Positions 7,612 to 14,676 of a stretch of DNA of 39,385 bases are shown piece after piece. Positions within the stretch are counted from its first letter, which is position 1. Each line of letters begins with the position of its first letter. Made by a program: the position numbers and the translations under genes. The notes under the pieces are model-generated. The model searched no databases and was not told where the DNA came from. It was given only the letters and a program-made list of their open reading frames with translations. This DNA is from Solirubrobacteraceae bacterium. GTDB taxonomy: Bacteria; Actinomycetota; Thermoleophilia; Solirubrobacterales; Solirubrobacteraceae. The stretch spans positions 1 through 39,385 of the forward strand of contig JAUYGN010000079.1 of the NCBI GenBank assembly GCA_030690545.1. Reading direction: 5' to 3'.

Positions 7612-8580
7612 TCAGGACGCGCCGCCGCGTGCCTCGTAGCGGCGGATCGCCGCCCGGCTGTCCTCCGGAACCGTATGGAAGGCGCGCCCGTCGCCATCCA
7701 GCGCGAGCGCCTCGCCCTGGCCTTCGCGCAGCAGATCGGCGTCGACGGCGCAGGGCGCCCGTCGCAGCGCAGCCGCGACCGACTCGCCCGAGCGCCGGTG
7801 CCAGACGTACGCGCGGTCATACGTGCGCAGCGCGATCGTGCGCCCGTCGCCGGAGACGTCACCGGCGGTCACCGCCTGCAGGGCGCCGAGCGAGATCGTC
7901 CCCGTCCGCCGCAGCACGGTGACGCGCCGCGCCGACGGCTCGCGTGCGACGTAGACGCCGGACTCGCCGCCGAGGCTCTTCGTCACGATCACGACGGTTG
8001 CGGTCGCGCGGTCGAACAGCAGCGCCTCGGCGTCGCGCGCGCCATCGGGATAGCGCAGCTCGTAGCGCGCCGCGACGGCCACGCCGGTGGCGGCGGGAGC
8101 CGTGATCCGCGGCTCGAGGACGCGATAGACGACGACGGAGTCGCGGCGGGCCAGGTTGTCGCCGATGTCGCCGATCAGCAGCGACCGGCCGGCGCCCGTC
8201 GCGATGTCCTCCCAGTCGACGTTCTCCGCACCTTCGACGACGACGTCGGCGACGGTGCGGCCCGCCGGCGTGACGGCGATCAGGCGCGCGCCGTTGCCCG
8301 AGTCGTTGTGCGTCCAGAGCACGTCGCGGCGCGACGGGGAGCGCACGAGGCCCGACAGCTCGCCGCTGTCGGGGGCGGCGACGCGCCCGGTGACGCGCAC
8401 GCGCGGCGCCGACCGGCAGAGCGCGGGCTCGCGCGCCTGCGGCGCCGGCGCATCCGCCCTCCCCGAAGCGACCGTGCCCGGTCCGCGCTCGGGCACGCCG
8501 TCGTCAGCGCCGCCACCGCAGCCGGCGAGCAGCGCGAGCGCCGCGAGCCACGCGACCGGCGCTCGCGCGCCCGGGCCCAG
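7612..8580 (-). CDS. secreted lipoprotein with beta-propeller-like domain, apparent CTG start
   Basis: The frame encodes a lipoprotein signal (VAWLAALALLAGC; Cys at the lipobox end) and then about 290 residues with repeated beta segments (LWTHNDSGNGARLIAV, LLIGDIGDN, GDGRTIALRTYDRAYVW), resembling extracellular propeller-like esterase/phytase-type proteins. Upstream of the GTG at 8496 the frame is open to 8598 and holds the whole signal peptide, yet contains no ATG, GTG or TTG. The only near-cognate start that includes the signal is CTG at 8580, one base after the TGA of the small gene upstream. A start at 8496 would remove the signal and is unlikely. Function and ligand are unknown. Confidence 0.7.
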   Translation of the reverse strand: MGPGARAPVAWLAALALLAGCGGGADDGVPERGPGTVASGRADAPAPQAREPALCRSAPRVRVTGRVAAPDSGELSGLVRSPSRRDVLWTHNDSGNGARLIAVTPAGRTVADVVVEGAENVDWEDIATGAGRSLLIGDIGDNLARRDSVVVYRVLEPRITAPAATGVAVAARYELRYPDGARDAEALLFDRATATVVIVTKSLGGESGVYVAREPSARRVTVLRRTGTISLGALQAVTAGDVSGDGRTIALRTYDRAYVWHRRSGESVAAALRRAPCAVDADLLREGQGEALALDGDGRAFHTVPEDSRAAIRRYEARGGAS

Positions 8581-8581
8581 C

Positions 8582-8797
8582 TCAGATCCCCAGCCGCTTC
8601 ACGGTCTCGCGAGCACGCACGACGCGCTGGTCCTTCTCGGCGTGGGACTCCGGCATCCCCGTCATCTCGACGAGCGACAGGACGTCGCGCCCGAGCTGCT
8701 CCTGCATCGCCAGCGCGCCCTCTGCGACCTCCTCGAGCTGCTCGCGGGTCAGCGAGTCGGCCTTGTCTCCAACCATTCTGCGCAGAAAGAAGCCCAT
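8582..8797 (-). CDS. 71-residue hypothetical protein
   Basis: This is a small, mostly helical, charged protein (MGFFLRRMVGDKADSLTREQ, later EEVAEGALAMQEQLG) with no membrane segment or metal motif. An AGGGGA ribosome site lies five bases before the ATG. Its TGA is one base from the apparent CTG start of the lipoprotein gene, so translation of the two is probably coupled. I do not recognise the family. Confidence 0.65.
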   Translation of the reverse strand: MGFFLRRMVGDKADSLTREQLEEVAEGALAMQEQLGRDVLSLVEMTGMPESHAEKDQRVVRARETVKRLGI

Positions 8798-8894
8798 CAG
8801 ATCCCCTGGCCTAGCTCGGGTGTACGCGTGCAGCCAGGGATTATGGCGGTCGCTGCGTCGCGGGGCTGCCGGCCGGGCCCACCGGCGCGAGAGG

Positions 8895-8900
8895 TACGGT
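8895..8900 (+). promoter_or_regulatory. -10 box (TACGGT) of tRNA-Met
   Basis: TACGGT lies nine bases before the mature tRNA 5' end, so transcription would start at or a few bases before G1. A six-base dyad flanks it (GAGA...TCTC). Confidence 0.45.
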
Positions 8901-8909
8901 CTCGCCTGC

Positions 8910-8983
8910 GGGGCAGTAGCTCAGTTGGTCAGAGCAGCCGACTCATAATCGGTTAGACGGAGGTTCGAGCCCTCCCTGCCCCA
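8910..8983 (+). tRNA. tRNA-Met (CAU), elongator-type
   Basis: The 74 bases fold into a full cloverleaf: acceptor GGGGCAG/CTGCCCC, D stem GCTC/GAGC, anticodon stem GCCGA/TCGGT with loop CTCATAA (anticodon CAT), T stem GGAGG/CCTCC and T loop TTCGAGC. The acceptor begins with a G-C pair, so it is not the initiator. CCA is not encoded. A CAT anticodon is also used by lysidine-modified tRNA-Ile; that cannot be excluded without comparison. Confidence 0.92.
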
Positions 8984-9719
8984 TGCCGTCGCGCTCGTGC
9001 CCAGCCTGGATCGGCACCATGACGAGTCCGCGCAGGTCGACGACGACGTGGACGACGATCGGCAGCAGCAGGCTTCCCGTCGACACGTAGAGGGCGGCGA
9101 ACACGGCGCCGAGCACCCCGACCCCGACCATCCCCGCCGCCCCCTGATAGAGGTGCGCGAGCGTGAACACGGCGACCGCGACGATCGCGGCGGGCACGAC
9201 CGACAGGCCGAGCACGGCCACGGCGAACGCGATCAAGAACCCCCGGTACACGATCTCCTCGCAGATCCCCGCCGTGAACGCCACCCCCACTGCCAGGCGC
9301 CGCTCGGGCGACGTTCGCGGCAGCAGCGCGCTCAGCGCGCTCTGCCCCGGCACGGCCTTGCCCGCAGCCGCGCGCCGGCGCAGGATCAGCCCCGTGACGA
9401 CGACGATCGCGACGACATAGGCGGTGAAGCCGACGGCCTCGAGGAGATGGTCGCCGCCCGGCAGCGCGAGACCGACGGAGGCGGGATCCAGGCGGGGCGC
9501 GATCAGCAGGATGGCCCCGACCAGCGCCACGCAGGCCCACTGAATCGCAAACGTGAGGCGGTAGACGCGCAGCAGGGCATGCGGATCCAGGTCGCGCTCT
9601 CGCTCGAGCCGCTCGTACCACCGACGCCCGAGGATCGGCTCCCCGACGATCGCGTAGGCGGCCAGCAGGACCGCCAGCGCCATCCCCACGACGCCGAACT
9701 GTGGATCGATGTCGAGCAC
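8943..9719 (-). CDS. CPBP-family intramembrane glutamic protease
   Basis: This 258-residue protein has about seven to eight hydrophobic helices and the CPBP (Abi/CAAX) motifs: EEIVYRGF (motif 1, the Glu-Glu-x3-Arg), FTLAHLYQG (motif 2, His) and HVVVDL (motif 3, His/Asp). Such proteases cut inside the membrane; in bacteria known roles include bacteriocin immunity and anti-sigma factor processing. The last residues (GGLEPPSNRL and stop) are read from the antisense strand of tRNA-Met, so about 40 bases overlap the tRNA. GTG 9719 follows a TACGGT -10 box by eight bases. No partner gene indicates the substrate. Confidence 0.88.
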   Translation of the reverse strand: MLDIDPQFGVVGMALAVLLAAYAIVGEPILGRRWYERLERERDLDPHALLRVYRLTFAIQWACVALVGAILLIAPRLDPASVGLALPGGDHLLEAVGFTAYVVAIVVVTGLILRRRAAAGKAVPGQSALSALLPRTSPERRLAVGVAFTAGICEEIVYRGFLIAFAVAVLGLSVVPAAIVAVAVFTLAHLYQGAAGMVGVGVLGAVFAALYVSTGSLLLPIVVHVVVDLRGLVMVPIQAGHERDGMGQGGLEPPSNRL

Positions 9720-9723
9720 GCGG

Positions 9724-9742
9724 CGTCACCGTAGCGGTGACG
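9724..9742. promoter_or_regulatory. perfect 8-base dyad over the CPBP promoter
   Basis: CGTCACCG and CGGTGACG are inverted around three bases, directly covering the -10 box (9728-9733) of the protease gene. It could be an operator for that promoter, or a small terminator for the upstream lipoprotein gene (ends 9761). Confidence 0.45.
9728..9733 (-). promoter_or_regulatory. -10 box (TACGGT) of the CPBP protease gene
   Basis: Minus-strand TACGGT, then eight bases, then GTG at 9719: a leaderless arrangement. Confidence 0.5.
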
Positions 9743-9760
9743 TGCCGCGCGCCGCGGGCG

Positions 9761-10735
9761 CTACTTCACGCGTTCGACGGCGCGTGCGAGCTCGCCGACG
9801 GAGAAGACGCCCTCGAAGCGCGCGGAGACCTTGCCGCTGCGATCGATCACGAACGCCCACGGCTCGGTCGGCAGGCGCCAGGCGAGCACCGGCTGGCGAA
9901 ACGGCTTGCCGGGATCGTTGTCCTGATAGATCTCCTGATGGATGAACGTGACGCCCTTGCCGTTCTGGGCGCGCACCTGCTCGGCGATGTCGACGACCGG
10001 CCCGCACGTCCGCGAGGCGCACAGCGCCGGCGTCGCGAACAGCAGCACGACCGGCTTCTTGCCGACGACGTCGGCGAAGTTCGTCTCCAGCAGCCTCGGC
10101 GCCGGCGGGATCCGCGTCGAGATCCGCGTCAGGTCACCGCCGACGTCGGCGCCCGTCTGCGTCTTGACGCGGATCGCGCGCTCGCCGATCTGCGGGGGAC
10201 CGCCCTGCTCGCCGATCGGCAGCGCGGAGACCGGCTCGGCGACGACGAGCCTGCCGTCGAGCCGAACGAGGCCGAGCGCGATGTGCGGACCGCGCGACCC
10301 ATAGACGGCGTCGGCGACGTAGAACGAGTCGCCGCTGGCGAGGTCGGAGGAGGTCTGCGCGCTGCGATACTGCGTGGCGACGTCGAGCGACTCCTTGCGC
10401 GCGACGAACGGGCCGCGCAGCTGCGTCCCGTCGGGCCTCGCGGTGTAGACGGCGACCGCCGACACGTCGATCTGCTTGTTGGCGCGATCGACGATCGCGA
10501 AGCCGAGGCGATTGCGCCCCACGCGCTGGCCCTTGGCGCTGGAGACGTTGAGGATCGCGCCCTTCGGAAGGCCCTCGACGAGCGCCTGGAGCGTCTTGCC
10601 CTCGACGGACGGGAAGTGCGCCGGCGCCGCGGCGGCGGGCTGCGCGGGCGCGGGCGCCGCGCCGCCGTCATCGTCCGCACCACATGCTGCGAGCACCACG
10701 GTCGACGCCAGCAGGAAGAAGAGCAGGCGAGCCAT
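9761..10735 (-). CDS. secreted lipoprotein with thioredoxin-fold C-terminal domain
   Basis: The 324-residue protein starts with a lipoprotein signal (LLFFLLASTVVLAACG, Cys lipidated), a short Ala/Pro linker, a beta-rich middle domain (about residues 45-200) and a C-terminal thioredoxin-like domain (about residues 210-320). The latter has KKPVVLLFATPALCASRTCG, where the two Cys are separated by four residues (C-x4-C), unlike the C-x2-C of thioredoxins but like some SCO1/TlpA-type relatives. It also has the cis-Pro region PWAFVIDRSG. A redox or metal-delivery role outside the membrane is plausible. The ATG at 10735 follows a TAGAGT -10 box by eight bases and is divergent from the SDR gene. Confidence 0.75.
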   Translation of the reverse strand: MARLLFFLLASTVVLAACGADDDGGAAPAPAQPAAAAPAHFPSVEGKTLQALVEGLPKGAILNVSSAKGQRVGRNRLGFAIVDRANKQIDVSAVAVYTARPDGTQLRGPFVARKESLDVATQYRSAQTSSDLASGDSFYVADAVYGSRGPHIALGLVRLDGRLVVAEPVSALPIGEQGGPPQIGERAIRVKTQTGADVGGDLTRISTRIPPAPRLLETNFADVVGKKPVVLLFATPALCASRTCGPVVDIAEQVRAQNGKGVTFIHQEIYQDNDPGKPFRQPVLAWRLPTEPWAFVIDRSGKVSARFEGVFSVGELARAVERVK

Positions 10736-10743
10736 CGGGCTGG

Positions 10744-10749
10744 ACTCTA
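10744..10749 (-). promoter_or_regulatory. -10 box (TAGAGT) of the thioredoxin-fold lipoprotein gene
   Basis: Minus-strand TAGAGT, eight bases, then ATG at 10735; leaderless. Confidence 0.5.
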
Positions 10750-10775
10750 GGACCTCACGTGATTGGATAGCGCCG

Positions 10776-11507
10776 ATGGATGCCCGCGCCGCGATCGTGA
10801 CCGGGGCCTCGAGCGGGATCGGCCTCGCCGTCGCCCGCATGCTCGGCGAGCAGGGCTACGCGGTGACGCTCGCCGGCCGGCGGCCCGACAAGCTCGACGC
10901 CGCCTACGAGCAGCTGCGCGGCGACGGGCTCGACGTCCAGCCGATCGTCGCCGACGTCGGCGACGAGGACGACGTCGTGCGCTGCGTCGCGGCGCACCGC
11001 GAGGCCTACGGACGCCTCGACGTCCTCGTCAACAACGCCGGCGTCGGGATCGGCGAGTCGATCGGCGAGCTGAGGACGAAGGCGCTCGACATCCAGCTCG
11101 CGACGAACCTGCGCTCGATCATGCTCTTCTACCGCGAGTCGCTGGCGATGCTCACCGCCGCCGCCGCCGAGCATCGCAACGCACTCGTCGTCAACACCGC
11201 TTCGATCGCCGGCAAGCAGGGCCAGGCCTGGCTGAGCGTCTACTCGGCGACGAAGTCCGGCGTCGTCGGCTTCACGCAGGCGATGAACAGGGAGCTGGGC
11301 GGTCTGGGCATCAAGTCGACCGCGCTGTGCCCAGGCTTCGTCGATACCCCGATGACCGACTTCGTCAAGGAGCGGGTTCCGCCCGAGGCGATGATCCAGA
11401 CGTCGGACGTCGTCGCCTCGGTGCGGATGCTGCTCGCGCTGACCCCGGGCTGCGTGATCGGGGAGATCATCTTCGAGCGACCCGCCGGAGACGGGTCGCT
11501 CGGCTGA
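10776..11507 (+). CDS. short-chain dehydrogenase/reductase
   Basis: This 243-residue classical SDR has the NAD(P) glycine motif TGASSGIG (residues about 9-16), an Arg-rich turn after strand 2 (AGRRPDK) that favours NADP, the NNAG motif, catalytic Ser in NTASIAG and YSATK (Tyr-x3-Lys), and CPGFVDTPMT after strand 6. The substrate cannot be deduced. Its 3' end carries a ten-base-pair hairpin inside the coding sequence (11475-11501), and its stop is only two bases from the stop of the convergent gene. Confidence 0.9.
   Translation: MDARAAIVTGASSGIGLAVARMLGEQGYAVTLAGRRPDKLDAAYEQLRGDGLDVQPIVADVGDEDDVVRCVAAHREAYGRLDVLVNNAGVGIGESIGELRTKALDIQLATNLRSIMLFYRESLAMLTAAAAEHRNALVVNTASIAGKQGQAWLSVYSATKSGVVGFTQAMNRELGGLGIKSTALCPGFVDTPMTDFVKERVPPEAMIQTSDVVASVRMLLALTPGCVIGEIIFERPAGDGSLG
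11475..11501. terminator. hairpin inside the 3' coding end of the SDR gene
   Basis: A perfect ten-base stem (GAGCGACCCG with CGGGTCGCTC) with a seven-base loop, encoding part of the last 12 residues of the SDR. Because the convergent stops are two bases apart there is no spacer, and this in-gene hairpin is the only terminator-like structure. Confidence 0.55.
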
Positions 11508-11509
11508 CG

Positions 11510-12181
11510 TCAGCGGGTGAGCTGCGCCTCGGCGGCGTCGAAGTCGAACTCGCCGGCACTGCCCGCGGGCTGCGCTTCGACAGGCTCGTCGCCGAAGTCC
11601 TCCGGCAGCACGAGCGTGTCCTCGAAGAGCCAGTCGATCCCGAGATCCTCGGCCTCGCGACTGCGCCGGCTGCGCGCCGCCGACCGGTGCTCGTCGATCG
11701 CCTCGCCGAGATCGATGCGCAGTCCGCCCGTGATCCGCAGGCGCCGGCGCCGGCGCTCGGTCGGCGCCTGCTGCTCGTCGACCGTCTCCGGCACGGCGAC
11801 CGTCGTTTCGTGGCGACGCGCCTCGACGATCGCTTGGTGCTCGGCGATCGCCTCCGAAAGCGGGTTGGGCAGCGGCTGCAGGCTGGCCTCGATCTCGCGG
11901 CAGAGGATCTGGACCTCGTACTCGGTCGCCTCGCGGACGATGTGGCGCCCGTAGACGCCGGTGAACTTGTCCCACGCCTCCGGGAACGTGCAGCAGCGCG
12001 TGCGACCGCCGGCCTGGTGGGCGGCGAGCATCGGGCAGGCCCCGTTGCGCGCGCCGGCGAAGGCGCCCGTGATGACGGTGTTGTTCTGAAGCCCGATCAG
12101 CATCGCCCTACGAGTCCGCTCAGGCAGCACGTCGATCGACCGTCGAAGTTCTGCTTGGGCTTGTTCGCGAGGCGTTGCCAT
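11510..12181 (-). CDS. 223-residue conserved-looking cytoplasmic protein, function unknown
   Basis: An N-terminal segment (residues about 1-100) has an amphipathic helix (REQAQAELRRSIDVLPERTR), AMLIGLQNNTVITGAFAG, then a Cys-containing region (NGACPMLAAHQAGGRTRCCTF), and EAWDKFTG. Cys and His there could bind a metal. The rest is charged and repetitive, with an Arg-rich stretch (ERRRRRLRI) and an acidic C-terminus. No signal or membrane helix. I do not recognise the family. GGAGAG lies six bases before the ATG, with a -35/-10 pair further up, so this gene, unlike most here, has a normal leader. Confidence 0.65.
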   Translation of the reverse strand: MATPREQAQAELRRSIDVLPERTRRAMLIGLQNNTVITGAFAGARNGACPMLAAHQAGGRTRCCTFPEAWDKFTGVYGRHIVREATEYEVQILCREIEASLQPLPNPLSEAIAEHQAIVEARRHETTVAVPETVDEQQAPTERRRRRLRITGGLRIDLGEAIDEHRSAARSRRSREAEDLGIDWLFEDTLVLPEDFGDEPVEAQPAGSAGEFDFDAAEAQLTR

Positions 12182-12211
12182 AGGGTTCTCTCCAGTCGTC
12201 GGGACCCGACC

Positions 12212-12240
12212 ACCGTATGTCAGCCCGTCTCTCGCGACAA
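12212..12240 (-). promoter_or_regulatory. -35/-10 promoter of the 223-residue gene
   Basis: Minus strand: TTGTCG (12235-12240), 17-base spacer, TACGGT (12212-12217). RNA would begin about 22 bases before the ATG, leaving room for GGAGAG at 12188-12193. Confidence 0.5.
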
Positions 12241-12274
12241 CCGAAGTCCTGTCGATGAAAGGGATCTTGCACGA

Positions 12275-13309
12275 ATGAAGCTCGGCCTCCACATCGGGTA
12301 CTGGGGACTGGGCCTCTCCTCCGAGGACCAGCGCAAGGTCGTGCTGGAGGCCGAGCGGCTGGGCTATGACTCCGTCTGGGCGGCCGAGGCCTACGGCTCG
12401 GACGCAGCGACGGTGCTCGGCTGGCTGGCGGGGCTGACGTCGACGATCAAGCTCGGCTCGGCGATCTTCCAGATGCCCGCCCGCAGCCCGGCGATGACGG
12501 CGATGACGGCCGCGACGATCGATCAGCTCTCCGGCGGGCGGATGCTGCTCGGGATCGGCTCGTCGGGACCGCAGGTCGCCGAGGGCTGGCACGGTCAGCG
12601 CTTCGGTCGCCAGATCCAGCGCACGCGCGAGTACGTCGCCGTCGTGCGCAAGGCGCTCGGCCGCGAGCGGCTGCAGTTCGATGGCGAGACGCTGACGCTG
12701 CCGCTGCCCGACGGACCGGGCAAGGCGCTGAAGCTCACGATCGCACCGATTCAGGAGCGGATCCCGATCTACCTCGCCGCGATCGGACCGAACAACACGC
12801 GCCTTGCCGGTGAGATCGCCGACGGCTGGATCCCGACGCTGTTCTCGCCCGAGCACGTCGCCGAGTTCCGCCCGCTGCTGGCGGAGGGAGCGGCCCGCGT
12901 CGGTCGGTCGCTCGAGCGCTTCGACGTCGCCCCGCAGGTCAACGTCTTCGTGACGGACGACCTCGTTGCCGGCCGCGACGCGATGCGCCCGTTCATCGCG
13001 CTGTACGTCGGCGGGATGGGCTCACGCGAGAAGAACTTCTACAACGCGCTCGTACAGCGCTACGGCTTCGCCGACGAGGCCCGCGACGTGCAGGACCTCT
13101 ACCTCGACGGCAAGCGCGACGAGGCGATGGCGCGACTGTCCGACGAGCTGATCGACGCGGTCTCGCTGTGCGGTCCGCCCGAGCACATCCGCGAGCGCCT
13201 GGCGGTCTACCGCGACGCCGGCGTCGGCACGCTCGGCGTCAGCCCGCTGGCCTTCACGAAGGGAGACCGCCTCGATCAGCTGCGGCGCATCGCGGAGCTG
13301 GCCGCCTGA
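12275..13309 (+). CDS. LLM-class F420-dependent oxidoreductase
   Basis: This 344-residue TIM-barrel luciferase-like monooxygenase family member shows the N-terminal MKLGLHIGYWG, LGYDSVWAAEAYG, the SAIFQMPARSPAMTAMTAATIDQLSGGRMLLGIGSSGPQ region (read in two parts), and GEIADGWIPTLFSPEH near the phosphate site, all usual for the actinobacterial F420 group. These enzymes use the deazaflavin F420 for redox steps on varied substrates; no F420 biosynthesis gene is in the window. It ends 58 bases before the glycosyltransferase start, and the two may be one unit. Confidence 0.9.
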   Translation: MKLGLHIGYWGLGLSSEDQRKVVLEAERLGYDSVWAAEAYGSDAATVLGWLAGLTSTIKLGSAIFQMPARSPAMTAMTAATIDQLSGGRMLLGIGSSGPQVAEGWHGQRFGRQIQRTREYVAVVRKALGRERLQFDGETLTLPLPDGPGKALKLTIAPIQERIPIYLAAIGPNNTRLAGEIADGWIPTLFSPEHVAEFRPLLAEGAARVGRSLERFDVAPQVNVFVTDDLVAGRDAMRPFIALYVGGMGSREKNFYNALVQRYGFADEARDVQDLYLDGKRDEAMARLSDELIDAVSLCGPPEHIRERLAVYRDAGVGTLGVSPLAFTKGDRLDQLRRIAELAA

Positions 13310-13367
13310 GCCGCCGGCCGCTGCTGCGTGGTGCGACCGACCGTCATCTGACCGGCGCGCAATCGGC

Positions 13368-14555
13368 ATGACGCCGGCGACGATCCTGCTCGGTGCCTTC
13401 GGCGATCCCGGCCACGCGTTCCCGATGATCGCTCTCGGCCGCGAGCTCGCGCAGCGCGGACACGACGTCACGCTGCAGACGTGGCGGCGCTGGCAGGACG
13501 ACGTCGAGCGCGAGGGGATGCGCTTCGCAGCGGCGCCGGAGTACCACGTCTTCCCCACGCGCGAGCGACCGCTGACGCCCTATCAGGCGGTCGAGCGCGC
13601 CACCCGGGAGACGGTGCAGCTCGTCCGCGCGCTCGCACCCGACGCCGTCGTCGCCGACATCCTGACGCTCGCACCCGCGCTGGCGGGCGAGCTTCAGGGG
13701 GTGCCGGTCGGCACCGTCATCCCCCACCTCGACCCGCGCCTGCCGCCCGGCAGCGCGCCGTACTCATGCGGCGCGCGGCTGCCGCGCACGCGCGCCGGCC
13801 GCGCGCTCTGGCGCGGCGCCGATCCGCTGCTGCGCCACGGGCTGCAGCTCGGTCGCCGTCAGCTCAACGAGACGCGGCGGCGACTCGGCCTGCCGGCGCT
13901 GGAACGCGTCCACGGCGGGATCAGCGAGGCGCTCGCGCTCGTCGCCACGTTCCCGCAGCTGGAGTACCCACGGGTCTGGCCTTCCGGAGCACACGTCGTC
14001 GGTCCGCTCATGTGGGAGCCACCTGCCACCGAGCTGGAGCTGCCCCCGGGCGACGAGCCGCTCGTCCTGATCGCCCCGTCGACCTCGCAGGATCCCGGCC
14101 AGACGTTGCTGCGCGCTGCGCTCGAAGGGCTCGCCGACCTTCCCGTGCGCGTGCTCGCCTCGGCCAACCGGTCCATGCCGCCGGTCGCCGTTCCGGCGAA
14201 CGCGCGGATCGTCGAATGGATCTCCTACGCCCGAGCGATGCCGGCCTGCGAGCTCGTCGTCTGCCACGGCGGGCACGGCACCATCGCGCGCGCGCTCGCC
14301 AGCGGCTGCGGCGTGGTCGTCGTCCCGGCCGCCGGCGACATGAACGAGAACGCCGCGCGCGTCGACTGGGCAGGCGTCGGCGTGCGGCTGCCGGGTCGGC
14401 TGCTCGGCGCGCGCGCGGTGGCGCTCGCCGTCGGGCGGGCGCTTGCCAGCCCGCAGCTGCGTGAGAACGCGCGCCGCCTGCAGTCGTGGGCGGCCGTCCA
14501 CGATGGACCCTCATGCGCGGCCGACCTCGTCGAGGACTTCGTCGCGCGCGCGTGA
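13368..14555 (+). CDS. GT1 (UGT/MGT-like) glycosyltransferase
   Basis: This 395-residue GT-B enzyme probably glycosylates a small molecule. The N-terminal domain begins ILLGAFGDPGHAFPMIALG (acceptor side); the C-terminal donor domain has VEWISYARAMPACELVVCHGGHGTIARALASGC with the HGGHGT sequence and later GDMNENAARV, the sugar-nucleotide motif of UGT and macrolide glycosyltransferases. The length fits the bacterial MGT group. The nearest upstream gene is an F420-type oxidoreductase, so oxidation then glycosylation of a metabolite is conceivable, but no biosynthetic core is present. The ATG at 13368 has no clear ribosome site. Confidence 0.85.
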   Translation: MTPATILLGAFGDPGHAFPMIALGRELAQRGHDVTLQTWRRWQDDVEREGMRFAAAPEYHVFPTRERPLTPYQAVERATRETVQLVRALAPDAVVADILTLAPALAGELQGVPVGTVIPHLDPRLPPGSAPYSCGARLPRTRAGRALWRGADPLLRHGLQLGRRQLNETRRRLGLPALERVHGGISEALALVATFPQLEYPRVWPSGAHVVGPLMWEPPATELELPPGDEPLVLIAPSTSQDPGQTLLRAALEGLADLPVRVLASANRSMPPVAVPANARIVEWISYARAMPACELVVCHGGHGTIARALASGCGVVVVPAAGDMNENAARVDWAGVGVRLPGRLLGARAVALAVGRALASPQLRENARRLQSWAAVHDGPSCAADLVEDFVARA

Positions 14556-14570
14556 GCCGTCACGGTCCAG

Positions 14571-14643
<73 letters not shown>

Positions 14644-14655
14644 ATGTGCGCTGGA

Positions 14656-14661
14656 AGGGTA
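14656..14661 (-). promoter_or_regulatory. possible -10 box (TACCCT) of tRNA-Asn
   Basis: Minus-strand TACCCT lies 12 bases before the tRNA 5' end, between the L,D-transpeptidase stop and the tRNA. No clear -35 is seen. Confidence 0.35.
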
Positions 14662-14676
14662 GCGCCCCCGCGGTTC

